From: Ilyomonas sp963790435
GTDB lineage: Bacteria; Bacteroidota; Bacteroidia; Chitinophagales; Chitinophagaceae
Reading direction: 5' to 3'
Length of the DNA stretch: 64,000 nucleotides
NCBI GenBank assembly: GCA_963790435.1
Contig: CAWBOI010000002.1
Span: forward strand, 62,001 to 126,000
Each line of letters starts with the position of its first letter. The first letter of the stretch is position 1. The notes beneath the pieces were generated by a model. It did no database searches and was not told the DNA's origin. It saw nothing but the letters and a program-made list of their open reading frames with translations. This document shows positions 7,903-15,200 of this stretch, piece by piece. A program made the position numbers and the translations under genes.

Positions 7903-9297
7903 TCAGTAGGTTAGCTGAACATCATTAATATCTTTTCCAATATTGTCTCCGTACAAGTGCCCAATATCAACAGATTGCTGATAATGGATGCCTCCGTAAA
8001 CACGCGATTCTCCAACTTCAAGAGCTACCTGATTAAAATCGTAATAGCTTCTGGAAGGATAGCCTAAGAAGTCGTAAGTATGATCGGTAAAAGGATACTT
8101 GGTTCCAAACACAGCCCGCAAAGTCTGCATGACAGATGAAGTAATAAAAGCATGAGCAGCCGGATATTCAGGATGAGGTGGCGTTGCAATAAAGGATGTC
8201 CATGCAGGATTTATATTTTGCTGAATATAAGTAACCGGGCGTTCCTGATTGTATTTGTATTTTGACCGCCAGCAAACAATAGATGCATCCCACATTGCCA
8301 TTCCTGCTTTCACATACGCTTTTTCAGCAGTAGCCAAAGAAGCATGTGAGGTGCGAAGTATTTGCGTAATAATTGAAATGGCGTGCCCGATGGGTGTATA
8401 GCCCGTGCCTACACCTACGTCGTCCCAAAACAGGGCAATGTTCTTTTGGTCGGTGGTTAATGACTGCGATATTTTATAATCGTAATCAACCATTTTATAA
8501 TAACCCGAATGCACATCCGTTGAATAAGGAAATGGAGGCGGTATAGTTACACCCTGCATGTGCTTGTATAAAAATGTACGACAATTACCCGCATAGGGCG
8601 CTGCGGCTTTAGCAAATGCTGGAGGTACAGGCACCCATGCACCCGGAAAAACGGGCGGCGTGTAAAGATCATTTGCATGATTAAACAAATCGGTTTTTGC
8701 CCAGCTAAAAACAAGCGCCGCAACAGAGTCGCCATAGCGCTGCGAACAAGTAACCACATTGGCGCCTACCACAGCAGTTAGCTTATCGTTATAAGCTTTT
8801 TCTAACGAATCAATCGAAGCCATATTAGCAGTAGTAAGGGCAGGAAAGAAATGTCTTGTAATGCTTGCCATTGCTGCATTTGCGCTAATAACCCATGAAT
8901 ACTTTTTGCTGCCTTCGGGTAATGGCATTGATGGCATTTGATAGAGCTGACTACTTAAACTTTTTGAATTTTGAATTTCAAAACGCGCTGCTTCAAACAA
9001 AGAAATTCCTTCATAACTAAACAGGCGAATAATCGCAAGATTGGAGGGAGCAGGATTGGCATGAAGAATCATCCGCAATTGTAAATTGTACCAGTCTGTT
9101 GCAACCGATGCATCATCGTTTTGCAAAGAAGCGAATTGCTTGTTTCCCATTTTGTCTTCTAAAGAAGCTGTTGCAATTGGCTGGTTGTTGATATTCTTTT
9201 GGCAGGAAATGAGAAAAACAGATAGCAACAAAAAGGTTAGCAACCCTTTTGTTTTTGCACTAATTTTTCTGCTCATAAAGGCATGTGTTGTTTTCAT
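7903..9297 (-). CDS. Vanadium-dependent haloperoxidase / PAP2-superfamily lipoprotein
   Basis: A 464-residue exported protein with a lipobox (LLSVFLISC). The C-terminal half carries the vanadate/phosphate pocket of the vanadium haloperoxidase and acid phosphatase superfamily: Lys346 with six residues then Arg353-Pro (KYKYNQERP), PAAH with His382, and SRVYGGIH where Arg432 and His438 match the anchoring residues. The middle motif is PAAH rather than the usual PSGH, which is common in bacterial relatives. It could oxidise halides with peroxide or act as a phosphatase; sequence alone does not decide. It shares an upstream box with the ScyD-like gene at 5371-6531. Confidence 0.85.
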   Translation of the reverse strand: MKTTHAFMSRKISAKTKGLLTFLLLSVFLISCQKNINNQPIATASLEDKMGNKQFASLQNDDASVATDWYNLQLRMILHANPAPSNLAIIRLFSYEGISLFEAARFEIQNSKSLSSQLYQMPSMPLPEGSKKYSWVISANAAMASITRHFFPALTTANMASIDSLEKAYNDKLTAVVGANVVTCSQRYGDSVAALVFSWAKTDLFNHANDLYTPPVFPGAWVPVPPAFAKAAAPYAGNCRTFLYKHMQGVTIPPPFPYSTDVHSGYYKMVDYDYKISQSLTTDQKNIALFWDDVGVGTGYTPIGHAISIITQILRTSHASLATAEKAYVKAGMAMWDASIVCWRSKYKYNQERPVTYIQQNINPAWTSFIATPPHPEYPAAHAFITSSVMQTLRAVFGTKYPFTDHTYDFLGYPSRSYYDFNQVALEVGESRVYGGIHYQQSVDIGHLYGDNIGKDINDVQLTY

Positions 9298-9608
9298 GAT
9301 TGTTTTGTTTTGAATGAAGGATAAATGTTTTGAATTAAAGGCTTTTGGGCATTGAATGAAAAGAGGCGGTGAAGTATGCTTTTAATTTATGAATTGAGTC
9401 GTTATTAGTTTAGCCATAGGCAACATTTATTTTTATGTAAAATTATTTATGACCTTACCATGAGGGAATACCCATTTATAGGGAACTAACTATTGTAAAA
9501 GCTTCAACATGTTTTATAGATAAAAAGTTGATTTGATTAATAGTTTTTCTTTCTGCCATATTTTATAACCGACACAGTTTATAACAATAAAAACAACTTC
9601 TTTGCAGC
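9298..9608. other. Divergent promoter region (haloperoxidase / SDR)
   Basis: No gene is visible. It contains the shared box 9437-9482 for the minus-strand haloperoxidase and the upstream region of the dehydrogenase at 9609. I see no clear consensus promoter for the latter. Confidence 0.5.
9437..9482 (-). promoter_or_regulatory. Shared regulatory box upstream of the haloperoxidase gene
   Basis: Minus strand CCTATAAATGGGTATT (9482-9467) and, 19 bases on, AATAATTTTAC (9447-9437). Fifteen of sixteen box bases and all eleven bases of the second element equal those upstream of the ScyD-like gene, with identical spacing, while the sequence between them differs. Confidence 0.6.
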
Positions 9609-10361
9609 ATGAAAACAACCGCCATCATAACCGGCGCAAGCAGCGGAATTGGCGCTGCCATTGCGTTTGCGCTATCTCACAAGAATATTGATGTTATTTT
9701 ATTGGCAAGAAATAAAGAACGACTACACGAAGTGGCTTCGCAGATAACAAAAAATGGTGGCTCTTGTTCTTACCAGGTATGCGATGTTACAAAACGAAGC
9801 GATATCGAAAGAGTTTTGCAGGCCATTCAACCTCAAATCATCAACTCGAAATTAATCCTCATCAACAATGCCGGCTATGGCGGAGCGTTTCAAAAAACGA
9901 ATGAAGTAAGCGAAGAAGAATGGGATGCGATTTTTAATACCAATATCAAAGCACCTTTTTTGTTTTGCAAATATTTACTGCCCCTCATGAAGAAAAACGG
10001 TTGGGGACGCGTCATCAATATAGCGTCTGTGTATGGTTCGGTTGGTGGCGCTTTGTCATCGGCTTATGCTGCCAGCAAACATGCGCTGGTGGGTTATACA
10101 AAATCAATCGCTGCAGAATGGGGCGAATACAACATTACCTGCAACACCATTTCACCGGGCTTTACCAACACTCAAATGGGCGCTGACGCCAATGCGGCTT
10201 CTTATCAAAATATCATCCAACAAATACCACTGAAACGGCAAGCGATGCCGGAAGAAATTGCACAACTGGTTTTGTTTTTATGCAATGAAAACAGTAGTTA
10301 CATTAATGGTTCAGACATTCTAATTGATGGCGGTTTGCTGGCTGCAAAATCGTTTCAATAA
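9609..10361 (+). CDS. SDR-family oxidoreductase (FabG-like)
   Basis: Classical short-chain dehydrogenase/reductase, 250 residues, cytoplasmic and probably NADP(H)-dependent. Visible marks are the nucleotide fold TGASSGIG (residues 8-15), NNAG at about 86-89, the catalytic tyrosine in SSAYAASKHAL (Tyr153, Lys157), and the C-terminal GSDILIDGG typical of FabG-like enzymes. It lies alone and not beside fatty acid genes, so the substrate may be any small alcohol or ketone. A copy of the recurring 11-mer begins five bases after the stop codon. Confidence 0.85.
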   Translation: MKTTAIITGASSGIGAAIAFALSHKNIDVILLARNKERLHEVASQITKNGGSCSYQVCDVTKRSDIERVLQAIQPQIINSKLILINNAGYGGAFQKTNEVSEEEWDAIFNTNIKAPFLFCKYLLPLMKKNGWGRVINIASVYGSVGGALSSAYAASKHALVGYTKSIAAEWGEYNITCNTISPGFTNTQMGADANAASYQNIIQQIPLKRQAMPEEIAQLVLFLCNENSSYINGSDILIDGGLLAAKSFQ

Positions 10362-10375
10362 TTAGTGCAAAAACA

Positions 10376-10428
10376 AAAACGGCTGCTGCTATTTTTTTAT
10401 GATAATAACAACCGTTTTGTTTTCATCA
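10376..10428 (+). terminator. Possible terminator after the SDR gene
   Basis: AACAAAAACGG is matched by CCGTTTTGTT about 40 bases on, then TTTTC. The loop is long, so this is a weaker candidate than the other hairpins. Confidence 0.35.
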
Positions 10429-10453
10429 ATGTTTACGAAAAAACTGCTTCGCT

Positions 10454-10537
10454 CACAACTCGTAACCCGAAGCCCACGGCTCATAGCTCATAACGCAAAG
10501 CTTGTTGCTTGTGGCTTTCAGCTTGAGGCTTGTAGCT
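10454..10537. repeat. Degenerate heptamer array H3 (12 units)
   Basis: Twelve consecutive seven-base units, most ending in GCT or ACT (for example cacggct, catagct, caaagct, tgttgct, tgtggct, ttcagct, tgaggct, tgtagct). It fills the gap between convergent genes and stops four bases before the stop codon of the BON/SH3 gene. It is the longest array in the window. Confidence 0.8.
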
Positions 10538-10541
10538 TTCT

Positions 10542-10958
10542 TTACACCTTAGTAAGATATTGCGTGTACACATAACCTTCTTCGCCTTTATCAGTACGTA
10601 TCAAACTCCATTGGTCGTTGGGATTGCTTAGCACCGTTACCACTTCGTTGTGAGCCGCTTTGCCAACAATAGCCTGATCAGTTCCCGGACCTTTGCGAAT
10701 GTTTAAATTAGACGATTCTGTAGTAACCGTTGCCTTACTGCCAGCCGCTGCCGAAGCATCAATGTTTAACACCAAATCGCCGGTTCGGTAATCGGGGTCA
10801 ATCTTGTTATAAATGTTCCAAAGATTATCTTTCACGTCGCCGCTTGGCGCAGTGCCATCAATGTATAAAACATTGTTTTGCTCGCGTACCTGCAGGTTGC
10901 TAACGCCTGCGGTGGTTGCAGCATCAATCAGTTCTTTGTATTTATCTTGTAGTGCCAT
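10542..10958 (-). CDS. BON plus SH3b domain protein
   Basis: A 138-residue protein without a signal peptide. Residues 1-65 resemble a BON domain (LQVREQNNVLYIDGTAPSG, then VKDNLWNIYNKIDPDY). Residues of about 80-138 form a bacterial SH3 domain, with LNIRKGPGTDQAIVGKAAHN and EGYVYTQYL. The layout recalls the LysM/BON protein YgaU, but with an SH3 domain in place of LysM, which would suit binding of peptidoglycan or other polymer. It follows the BON lipoprotein gene by six bases on the same strand, so the two are almost surely co-transcribed and may act together in envelope stress. Confidence 0.75.
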   Translation of the reverse strand: MALQDKYKELIDAATTAGVSNLQVREQNNVLYIDGTAPSGDVKDNLWNIYNKIDPDYRTGDLVLNIDASAAAGSKATVTTESSNLNIRKGPGTDQAIVGKAAHNEVVTVLSNPNDQWSLIRTDKGEEGYVYTQYLTKV

Positions 10959-10964
10959 GGTTGT

Positions 10965-11327
10965 TTATTTTATCGTTAGGTTATTGTTTACTTTTTTTGG
11001 ATGCATTGCGTTTACGGCTTGCATCAGCTTCGGCAATTTATCGCGTGTGATGTTGCCGGTAAGCGTAACCTCGCCCCCGTTTACGTTTGCTGTTACGCCG
11101 GGATAATCTTTTACAGCATCTTTCGCCATTTTGGAGAGCGAATCGTCAGGCGAAATTTGCACTGGTGCTGTATCAGGCTTTACCGTAGCATTGTCTTGCC
11201 TCGGCTCCATATAAGCGGCAGCCGTATCGGTGTTGTTTACGTTGCTGTTTTTGCTTTTGCAGGCAGCTATCGAAAGCGAAGCGCAAAATGCAGCTACAAC
11301 AAAGATTTTAAAAGATGTGTGTTTCAT
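10965..11327 (-). CDS. BON-domain lipoprotein
   Basis: I choose the ATG at 11327, giving 120 residues, because it starts directly at a lipoprotein signal (MKHTSFKIFVV..., lipobox SIAAC). An upstream in-frame ATG at 11396 would put 23 unlikely residues before it. After a low-complexity linker the C-terminal half is a BON domain: DDSLSKMAKDAVKDYPGVTA, VNGGEVTLTGNITRDKLPKL, MQAVNAMHPKKVNNNLTI. BON domains associate with membranes and occur in osmotic-stress proteins such as OsmY. It is upstream gene of a two-gene unit with the BON/SH3 protein. Confidence 0.8.
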   Translation of the reverse strand: MKHTSFKIFVVAAFCASLSIAACKSKNSNVNNTDTAAAYMEPRQDNATVKPDTAPVQISPDDSLSKMAKDAVKDYPGVTANVNGGEVTLTGNITRDKLPKLMQAVNAMHPKKVNNNLTIK

Positions 11328-11454
11328 TGCTTTTGTTTTTATTATGAATGATTTCTTATTGTATAAAATATTATGCCATTGCTGAATAACACACAACCGT
11401 TTTGGTTTGCAACTTTAGTGATGCAAGGAAAACGATTGATTTATAAAGATGAAT

Positions 11455-11462
11455 TAGCTTTG
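11455..11462 (+). promoter_or_regulatory. Possible -7 box for the gene at 11485
   Basis: TAGCTTTG matches the Bacteroidota -7 consensus TAnnTTTG. A TTG lies at 11436-11438, 16 bases upstream, which is rather short spacing. Confidence 0.4.
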
Positions 11463-11484
11463 CTCCACAATAAATCAAACAAGC

Positions 11485-11907
11485 ATGTCTTCCGCTACCT
11501 ACAGCAACACTACTCCACGTAAATCATCGCTTGGAAGAGTAATTACCATTACTGTTTTGATACTCCTTTTAATTGGCTTTTTTATTTTCTGGTGGAACTA
11601 TTTGTATGTGTTTGGCGAAGGCGTAAAATCGGGTCAGTTGAATTATGTAGTGAAGAAAGGCAACGTGTTTAAAACCTACGAAGGCAAGCTGATACAAAGC
11701 GGTTTTCGCTCGCCTACAGCAGGCGCGATACAATCGTACGAATTTGAATTTTCGATTGCTGATGACAGTCTTGCGAATGTGTTGATGAACAACAGCGGCA
11801 ACTATTACGACCTTCATTACAAAGAATACAAACACGCTTTGCCTTGGCGTGGTTACAGCCCTTATATTGTTGATAAAATCATCAGGACGCACACGGCGCA
11901 ACCGTAA
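11485..11907 (+). CDS. Single-pass membrane protein, conserved hypothetical
   Basis: A 140-residue protein with a polar N-terminus, one transmembrane helix at about residues 19-38 (ITITVLILLLIGFFIFWW), and a folded outer part with YVVKKGNVFKTYEGKLIQSG and LHYKEYKHALPWRGYSPYIV. Similar short proteins are widespread in Bacteroidota, where I recall some being labelled 6-phosphogluconate dehydrogenase by mistake; nothing here resembles that enzyme. Function unknown. It stands alone, divergent from the BON pair. Confidence 0.7.
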   Translation: MSSATYSNTTPRKSSLGRVITITVLILLLIGFFIFWWNYLYVFGEGVKSGQLNYVVKKGNVFKTYEGKLIQSGFRSPTAGAIQSYEFEFSIADDSLANVLMNNSGNYYDLHYKEYKHALPWRGYSPYIVDKIIRTHTAQP

Positions 11908-12200
11908 ATTTTTTCTACCGCAGAGACGCGAAGGCGCAAAGGTGTATGAAGTTTGTTTTTGCCGCTTTTTTAGCGACTATGTTATTGCACAACCTTTACT
12001 GAAGTTTGTTTTTGCACAAATTTCTTAGCGGCTTTGCGGTTCAACATAGCACTCGCTTAAAAGCTCAATTTGTTTCAGAATGTTGAAGTGAGTGACACAA
12101 CAGGCGATCAACAATAATTGCTGCAGCCCGTATCATAAAACTGTATTTTGTATTTTTGGTTTTACCCAAATTTCCATCACTCACCATTCACTACTCACTA
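11908..12200. other. Convergent intergenic region with mixed repeats
   Basis: No gene is visible. It holds an octamer-like tract (11915-11942, ccgcagag/acgcgaag/gcgcaaag), its inverted counterpart at 12025-12045, two reverse copies of the recurring 11-mer (11952, 12005) and the start of heptamer array H4. Confidence 0.6.
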
Positions 12201-12202
12201 TT
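12175..12202. repeat. Degenerate heptamer array H4
   Basis: Four seven-base units (catcact, caccatt, cactact, cactatt). The array runs into the stop codon of the rhomboid gene. Confidence 0.65.
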
Positions 12203-12848
12203 ACAACGAATGAAAATAATCGGTTACCTGGCTGATAAAGTAGCTGATGAGATTCACATGCGCAATGGTGTAGCCGGTAATAACTAAAAAGAAAATGCCA
12301 TACACCGAACCCCACAAATGCGCTGAATGATTGATGCCCGAACCGCCGCGCCGCGCGAGATACGATGTGATAACCAAATACAAAAAGCCAAAAATAAATG
12401 CAGGCAAAGGAATGGGCAGAAAAATCAAACTTAAACTTGTCATTGGGTTTAAAAATATAAATGCAAATACAACTGCAGAGATGGCGCCCGATGCGCCCAA
12501 ACTGCTGTAATACGCATTGTGCCTGTTTTTGAAATAAGTAGGCAGTAAGCAAGCCACCAGCGCAGTTACATACAGGATGATGTACAACAGCTTTCCCCAC
12601 TCGTGAAAGCGAAAGGTAAACTGTTTTTCTACCGCATCGCCAAACATATACAACGCGTACATATTGAAAAATAAGTGCGGCGTGTTGGCATGTATCAAAC
12701 CGCAGGTAATAAAACGATACCATTGGTTACGCTCTGTAATAGCAGGCGGGAAAAAAATGAGATCGCTTTTGATTTTATCGTTATAAAACCCACCAATAGA
12801 TATGAGTGTTGTGATAACAATGATGGCAAGCGTAATGGTAACATTCAT
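12201..12848 (-). CDS. Rhomboid-family intramembrane serine protease
   Basis: A 215-residue polytopic membrane protein with six or more helices. Rhomboid marks are present in order: HANTPHLFFNMYALYMFG (loop and helix 2 with His and Asn), GASGAISAVVFAFI with the catalytic serine in the GxSG context, and NHSAHLWGS with the catalytic histidine in helix 6. These proteases cleave transmembrane helices within the membrane; no substrate is suggested by the neighbours. It is upstream of nothing obvious and lies 40 bases after the glutathionylspermidine-synthase-like gene on the same strand, so it may be read through from it. Confidence 0.88.
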   Translation of the reverse strand: MNVTITLAIIVITTLISIGGFYNDKIKSDLIFFPPAITERNQWYRFITCGLIHANTPHLFFNMYALYMFGDAVEKQFTFRFHEWGKLLYIILYVTALVACLLPTYFKNRHNAYYSSLGASGAISAVVFAFIFLNPMTSLSLIFLPIPLPAFIFGFLYLVITSYLARRGGSGINHSAHLWGSVYGIFFLVITGYTIAHVNLISYFISQVTDYFHSL

Positions 12849-12887
12849 AAAGGCAAGATAAGAGAGAATTGGTTGTGGTTGAAGTGT

Positions 12888-14003
12888 TCAAAAGAAATGT
12901 GGAATAAACCTGCTCATGTTGTTTGTTATCAGTTTGTCGCTTTCTCTGATTCCCATGCCGGCAGGAATGCCACCAATTAACCAGCTTCCTACAATGGGTG
13001 TCTTGCCATCAAACTTTGGCACTTCAAAATATTGCTGAAACAAAAAACCTTCTTCCCCATACTCGCCTCCTGTTTCATCTTCAATGCTGCCATTGTTAAC
13101 AATGGTTATGTTGGCACCTTCGCGGCTAAACACTGGTTTTTTTACATAGCTTTTTGTGATGGGCTTGCCAAACTCGCAAGGCAAAACATAAGGTGAATGT
13201 GGGAACAACTGATACAAATATTTTAAAAGCATTTTATTGCTCAAAATCGCTTTGTAAGCTGGCTCTATCCAATAACATTCTTCTTTTGTGGTGATGAGTG
13301 CCTCACCAAATTCTTCACCAAACATCCATTCATAAGGATACAGTTTGAAGATATTTTGAATGGGCTCGCCTGACCTTGTGCAGAATTGATTCTTTGCGTT
13401 TATTCCGATGTCTTCTATAAAAAGAAAATCGTTTTGAATGCCTGCCTGCTGCGCTACATCCTGCATGTATTTTACCGTGATAAAATCTTCCTGGCTGTTG
13501 TTCACGCATGAAAACCAAAGCTTGCCATCATGAAAATAGGGCTTGCACACTTTCATGTGGTCAACCAATTTCTCATGTATCGAGTTGAATTGATCTTTGT
13601 TTTTATCATATTCCTGCAGCCAATACCATTGAATGACGCTCGCTTCCAGTAAAGAAGTTGGTGTGTCGGCATTGAACTCGAGAAGTTTGATTTCATTGCC
13701 GTTGTAAGCCAAATCAAACCGACCATAGAACGACATTAAATCTTCATTCCACGACCACTTTATTAAGTCAGCATATTTGCGTGGTATAAAAAACTCATCC
13801 CACAAATCATTGTCAATAACATACTGTACCACTTTGAGGCACATATCAAATATTTCACCCGTTGCAGTTTCAATGTTGTCAATTTCACTGGCAGTGAATT
13901 GATAGGCGGCGTCTTCTGAATAATAGCCTTTGTAATAAACAAAGCCTTGCTCTTTTACTTTACTCTCCCAGTTATTACGGGGCACTATATTGATTCGTTT
14001 CAC
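12888..14003 (-). CDS. Glutathionylspermidine synthase-like ATP-grasp protein (YgiC/YjfC-like)
   Basis: A 371-residue protein of the glutathionylspermidine synthase C-terminal family, without the amidase domain of true Gsp synthase. Family marks are ERNNW-like PRNNWESKV at the start, LLEFNADTPTSLLEASVIQW, KYMQDVAQQAG, and the ATP-grasp part KKPVFSREGANITIV with the closing GSWLIGGIPAGMGIRESD. It probably forms an amide bond using ATP on an unknown substrate, as is supposed for E. coli YgiC and YjfC. Two small lipoprotein genes lie directly upstream, twelve bases away, as ygiB and yjfM accompany ygiC and yjfC in E. coli. Confidence 0.85.
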   Translation of the reverse strand: MKRINIVPRNNWESKVKEQGFVYYKGYYSEDAAYQFTASEIDNIETATGEIFDMCLKVVQYVIDNDLWDEFFIPRKYADLIKWSWNEDLMSFYGRFDLAYNGNEIKLLEFNADTPTSLLEASVIQWYWLQEYDKNKDQFNSIHEKLVDHMKVCKPYFHDGKLWFSCVNNSQEDFITVKYMQDVAQQAGIQNDFLFIEDIGINAKNQFCTRSGEPIQNIFKLYPYEWMFGEEFGEALITTKEECYWIEPAYKAILSNKMLLKYLYQLFPHSPYVLPCEFGKPITKSYVKKPVFSREGANITIVNNGSIEDETGGEYGEEGFLFQQYFEVPKFDGKTPIVGSWLIGGIPAGMGIRESDKLITNNMSRFIPHFF

Positions 14004-14015
14004 GGTAAGTAATTT

Positions 14016-14315
14016 TTATTCGCCAACTGATGAAGAATGAGCTGATTCGCCAAAGCCGCCTGTGCGTACCGCTGCATGATACGAAGGAGATGCAATTTCT
14101 TCGGAAGAACCGCCCGAATACATGCCCGGATTAATTTGGTTATTATACACCGGATACCACGAACCATGATAGTACCGGTAAGGGGTTCCCCGTACTGAAG
14201 TATCGTGATAAAGTCCATTTTGGTTGCCTGAAATCCAATTGTTATTTGAACTGTTGCAAGCTGTTACAGCACTCGCGAATACTGTAACCAGAACAAGGGC
14301 TTTTGTTTTTTTCAC
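14016..14315 (-). CDS. Small lipoprotein, tandem copy 2 (YgiB-like context)
   Basis: I choose a GTG start at 14315 (99 residues), because VKKTKALVLVTVFASAVTAC then aligns with the start and lipobox of the neighbour at 14361-14660. The two proteins share NxWISGxxNGxxxDT, the aromatic stretch YRYYHGSWYPVYNNQINPG, and a C-terminal GFGxSAHxSSVG, so they are a tandem duplication. It is twelve bases upstream of the glutathionylspermidine-synthase-like gene and surely in one unit with it. The arrangement recalls DUF1190 lipoproteins (YgiB, YjfM) beside YgiC/YjfC. That is inference from context and composition. Confidence 0.75.
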   Translation of the reverse strand: MKKTKALVLVTVFASAVTACNSSNNNWISGNQNGLYHDTSVRGTPYRYYHGSWYPVYNNQINPGMYSGGSSEEIASPSYHAAVRTGGFGESAHSSSVGE

Positions 14316-14360
14316 TTTTGTAAAATTTGTGCAAAAACAAAAATAAGACAACCTATTTTG

Positions 14361-14660
14361 TTATGCGCCAACCGAAGAACAATGAGCCGATCTGCCAAAG
14401 CCATGAGTGTGTATTGAAGCCGAATGAAAAGAAGAGAAAGATCCACCGTGGTAACCGCTTGCATACAGTGCGAGATTAATTTGGTCGTTGTAAATGGGAT
14501 ACCAGGCACCCCGGTAAAAACGATGAGGGATTGTATTGATCAAAGTATCGCGGCAAATTCCGTTTTCTTCGCCCGAAATCCATTGGTTGTAGGGATGACC
14601 GCAAGCTGCAACAGCACTTGCAAACACCGTAACCAAAACAATTTGCTTCGACTTTTTCAT
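14361..14660 (-). CDS. Small lipoprotein, tandem copy 1 (YgiB-like context)
   Basis: A 99-residue protein starting MKKSKQIVLV with a lipobox at SAVAAC. Paralogue of the next gene downstream (14016-14315): both carry WISGxxNG, RxYHGxWYPxYNxQIN-like core (here FYRGAWYPIYNDQINLALYA) and the terminal GFGRSAHCSSVGA. It is the first gene of a probable three-gene unit ending in the ATP-grasp protein. I infer that these lipoproteins are partners or substrates of the ATP-grasp enzyme; the conserved C-terminus is a plausible site of modification. Confidence 0.75.
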   Translation of the reverse strand: MKKSKQIVLVTVFASAVAACGHPYNQWISGEENGICRDTLINTIPHRFYRGAWYPIYNDQINLALYASGYHGGSFSSFHSASIHTHGFGRSAHCSSVGA

Positions 14661-15200
14661 GTCTTCTGAATTTTTATAATAAAGGTAGGCATCGCTAAAA
14701 TGCTACAGTGTATAAAGGATTGGTAAAGGATTGCAGTCTTGATAAGCTTTAAAGTTGATTAGTTCATTCCATACATTTTCAGCATTGCTGTTGATAACGA
14801 TTGATGTGTGATATTACTTCATACCATTATTCTGCTTTATTTTGTAATGTTCTTACAATCTTCACTATCCATTTTGGATGAGAAAATCATTTCTATCGAA
14901 AATAAAATTACCCAATTAAAAGCAATGAAAAAGTTAGTGTTCGATTTTAAAAAGAGCGCAAGAGAGGACAGTTGTTAATCAAAAAATGCAGGCCATACTT
15001 TCTGTTTTTATAAAGATGACCTGGCTATTTAAAAAAGGTTTTCATTGCTTCATCAGTTATAGATAACCTGTTAAGCATTTTTGGTTTTACACCTTTTTTA
15101 CCACATACGAGCTTGCAACTGTTTACAAAGCGATGAAGAACAAGGAGATGATTACAACAAGCAATGAGCCTTGCAAAACGTCAAAAGTTTTTTAGGTTCA
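14661..15200. other. Intergenic region, mostly empty
   Basis: About 540 bases. The only item I can support is a 43-codon remnant at 14847-14978, listed separately. The rest shows no clear gene, repeat or hairpin. Confidence 0.5.
14847..14978 (+). pseudogene. Possible remnant of a MerR-family regulator (C-terminal helix)
   Basis: A 43-codon open frame reading SLSILDEKIISIENKITQL, KAMKKLVFDFKKSAREDSC. The heptad spacing of L, I and K and a closing cysteine resemble the dimerisation helix at the end of MerR-type regulators, where DxKIxxLxxLxxL is typical. No DNA-binding domain precedes it, and an ATG does open the frame, so it could also be a chance small gene. Low confidence. Confidence 0.25.

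Noticed and set aside
10454..10537. CRISPR array
   Set aside because: Units are seven bases with no spacers; they are degenerate tandem repeats.
12181..12723. 180-codon minus-strand frame overlapping the rhomboid gene
   Set aside because: It overlaps a gene with clear catalytic motifs on the same strand in another frame, and its composition (Cys, His, aromatic rich) is that of a shadow.
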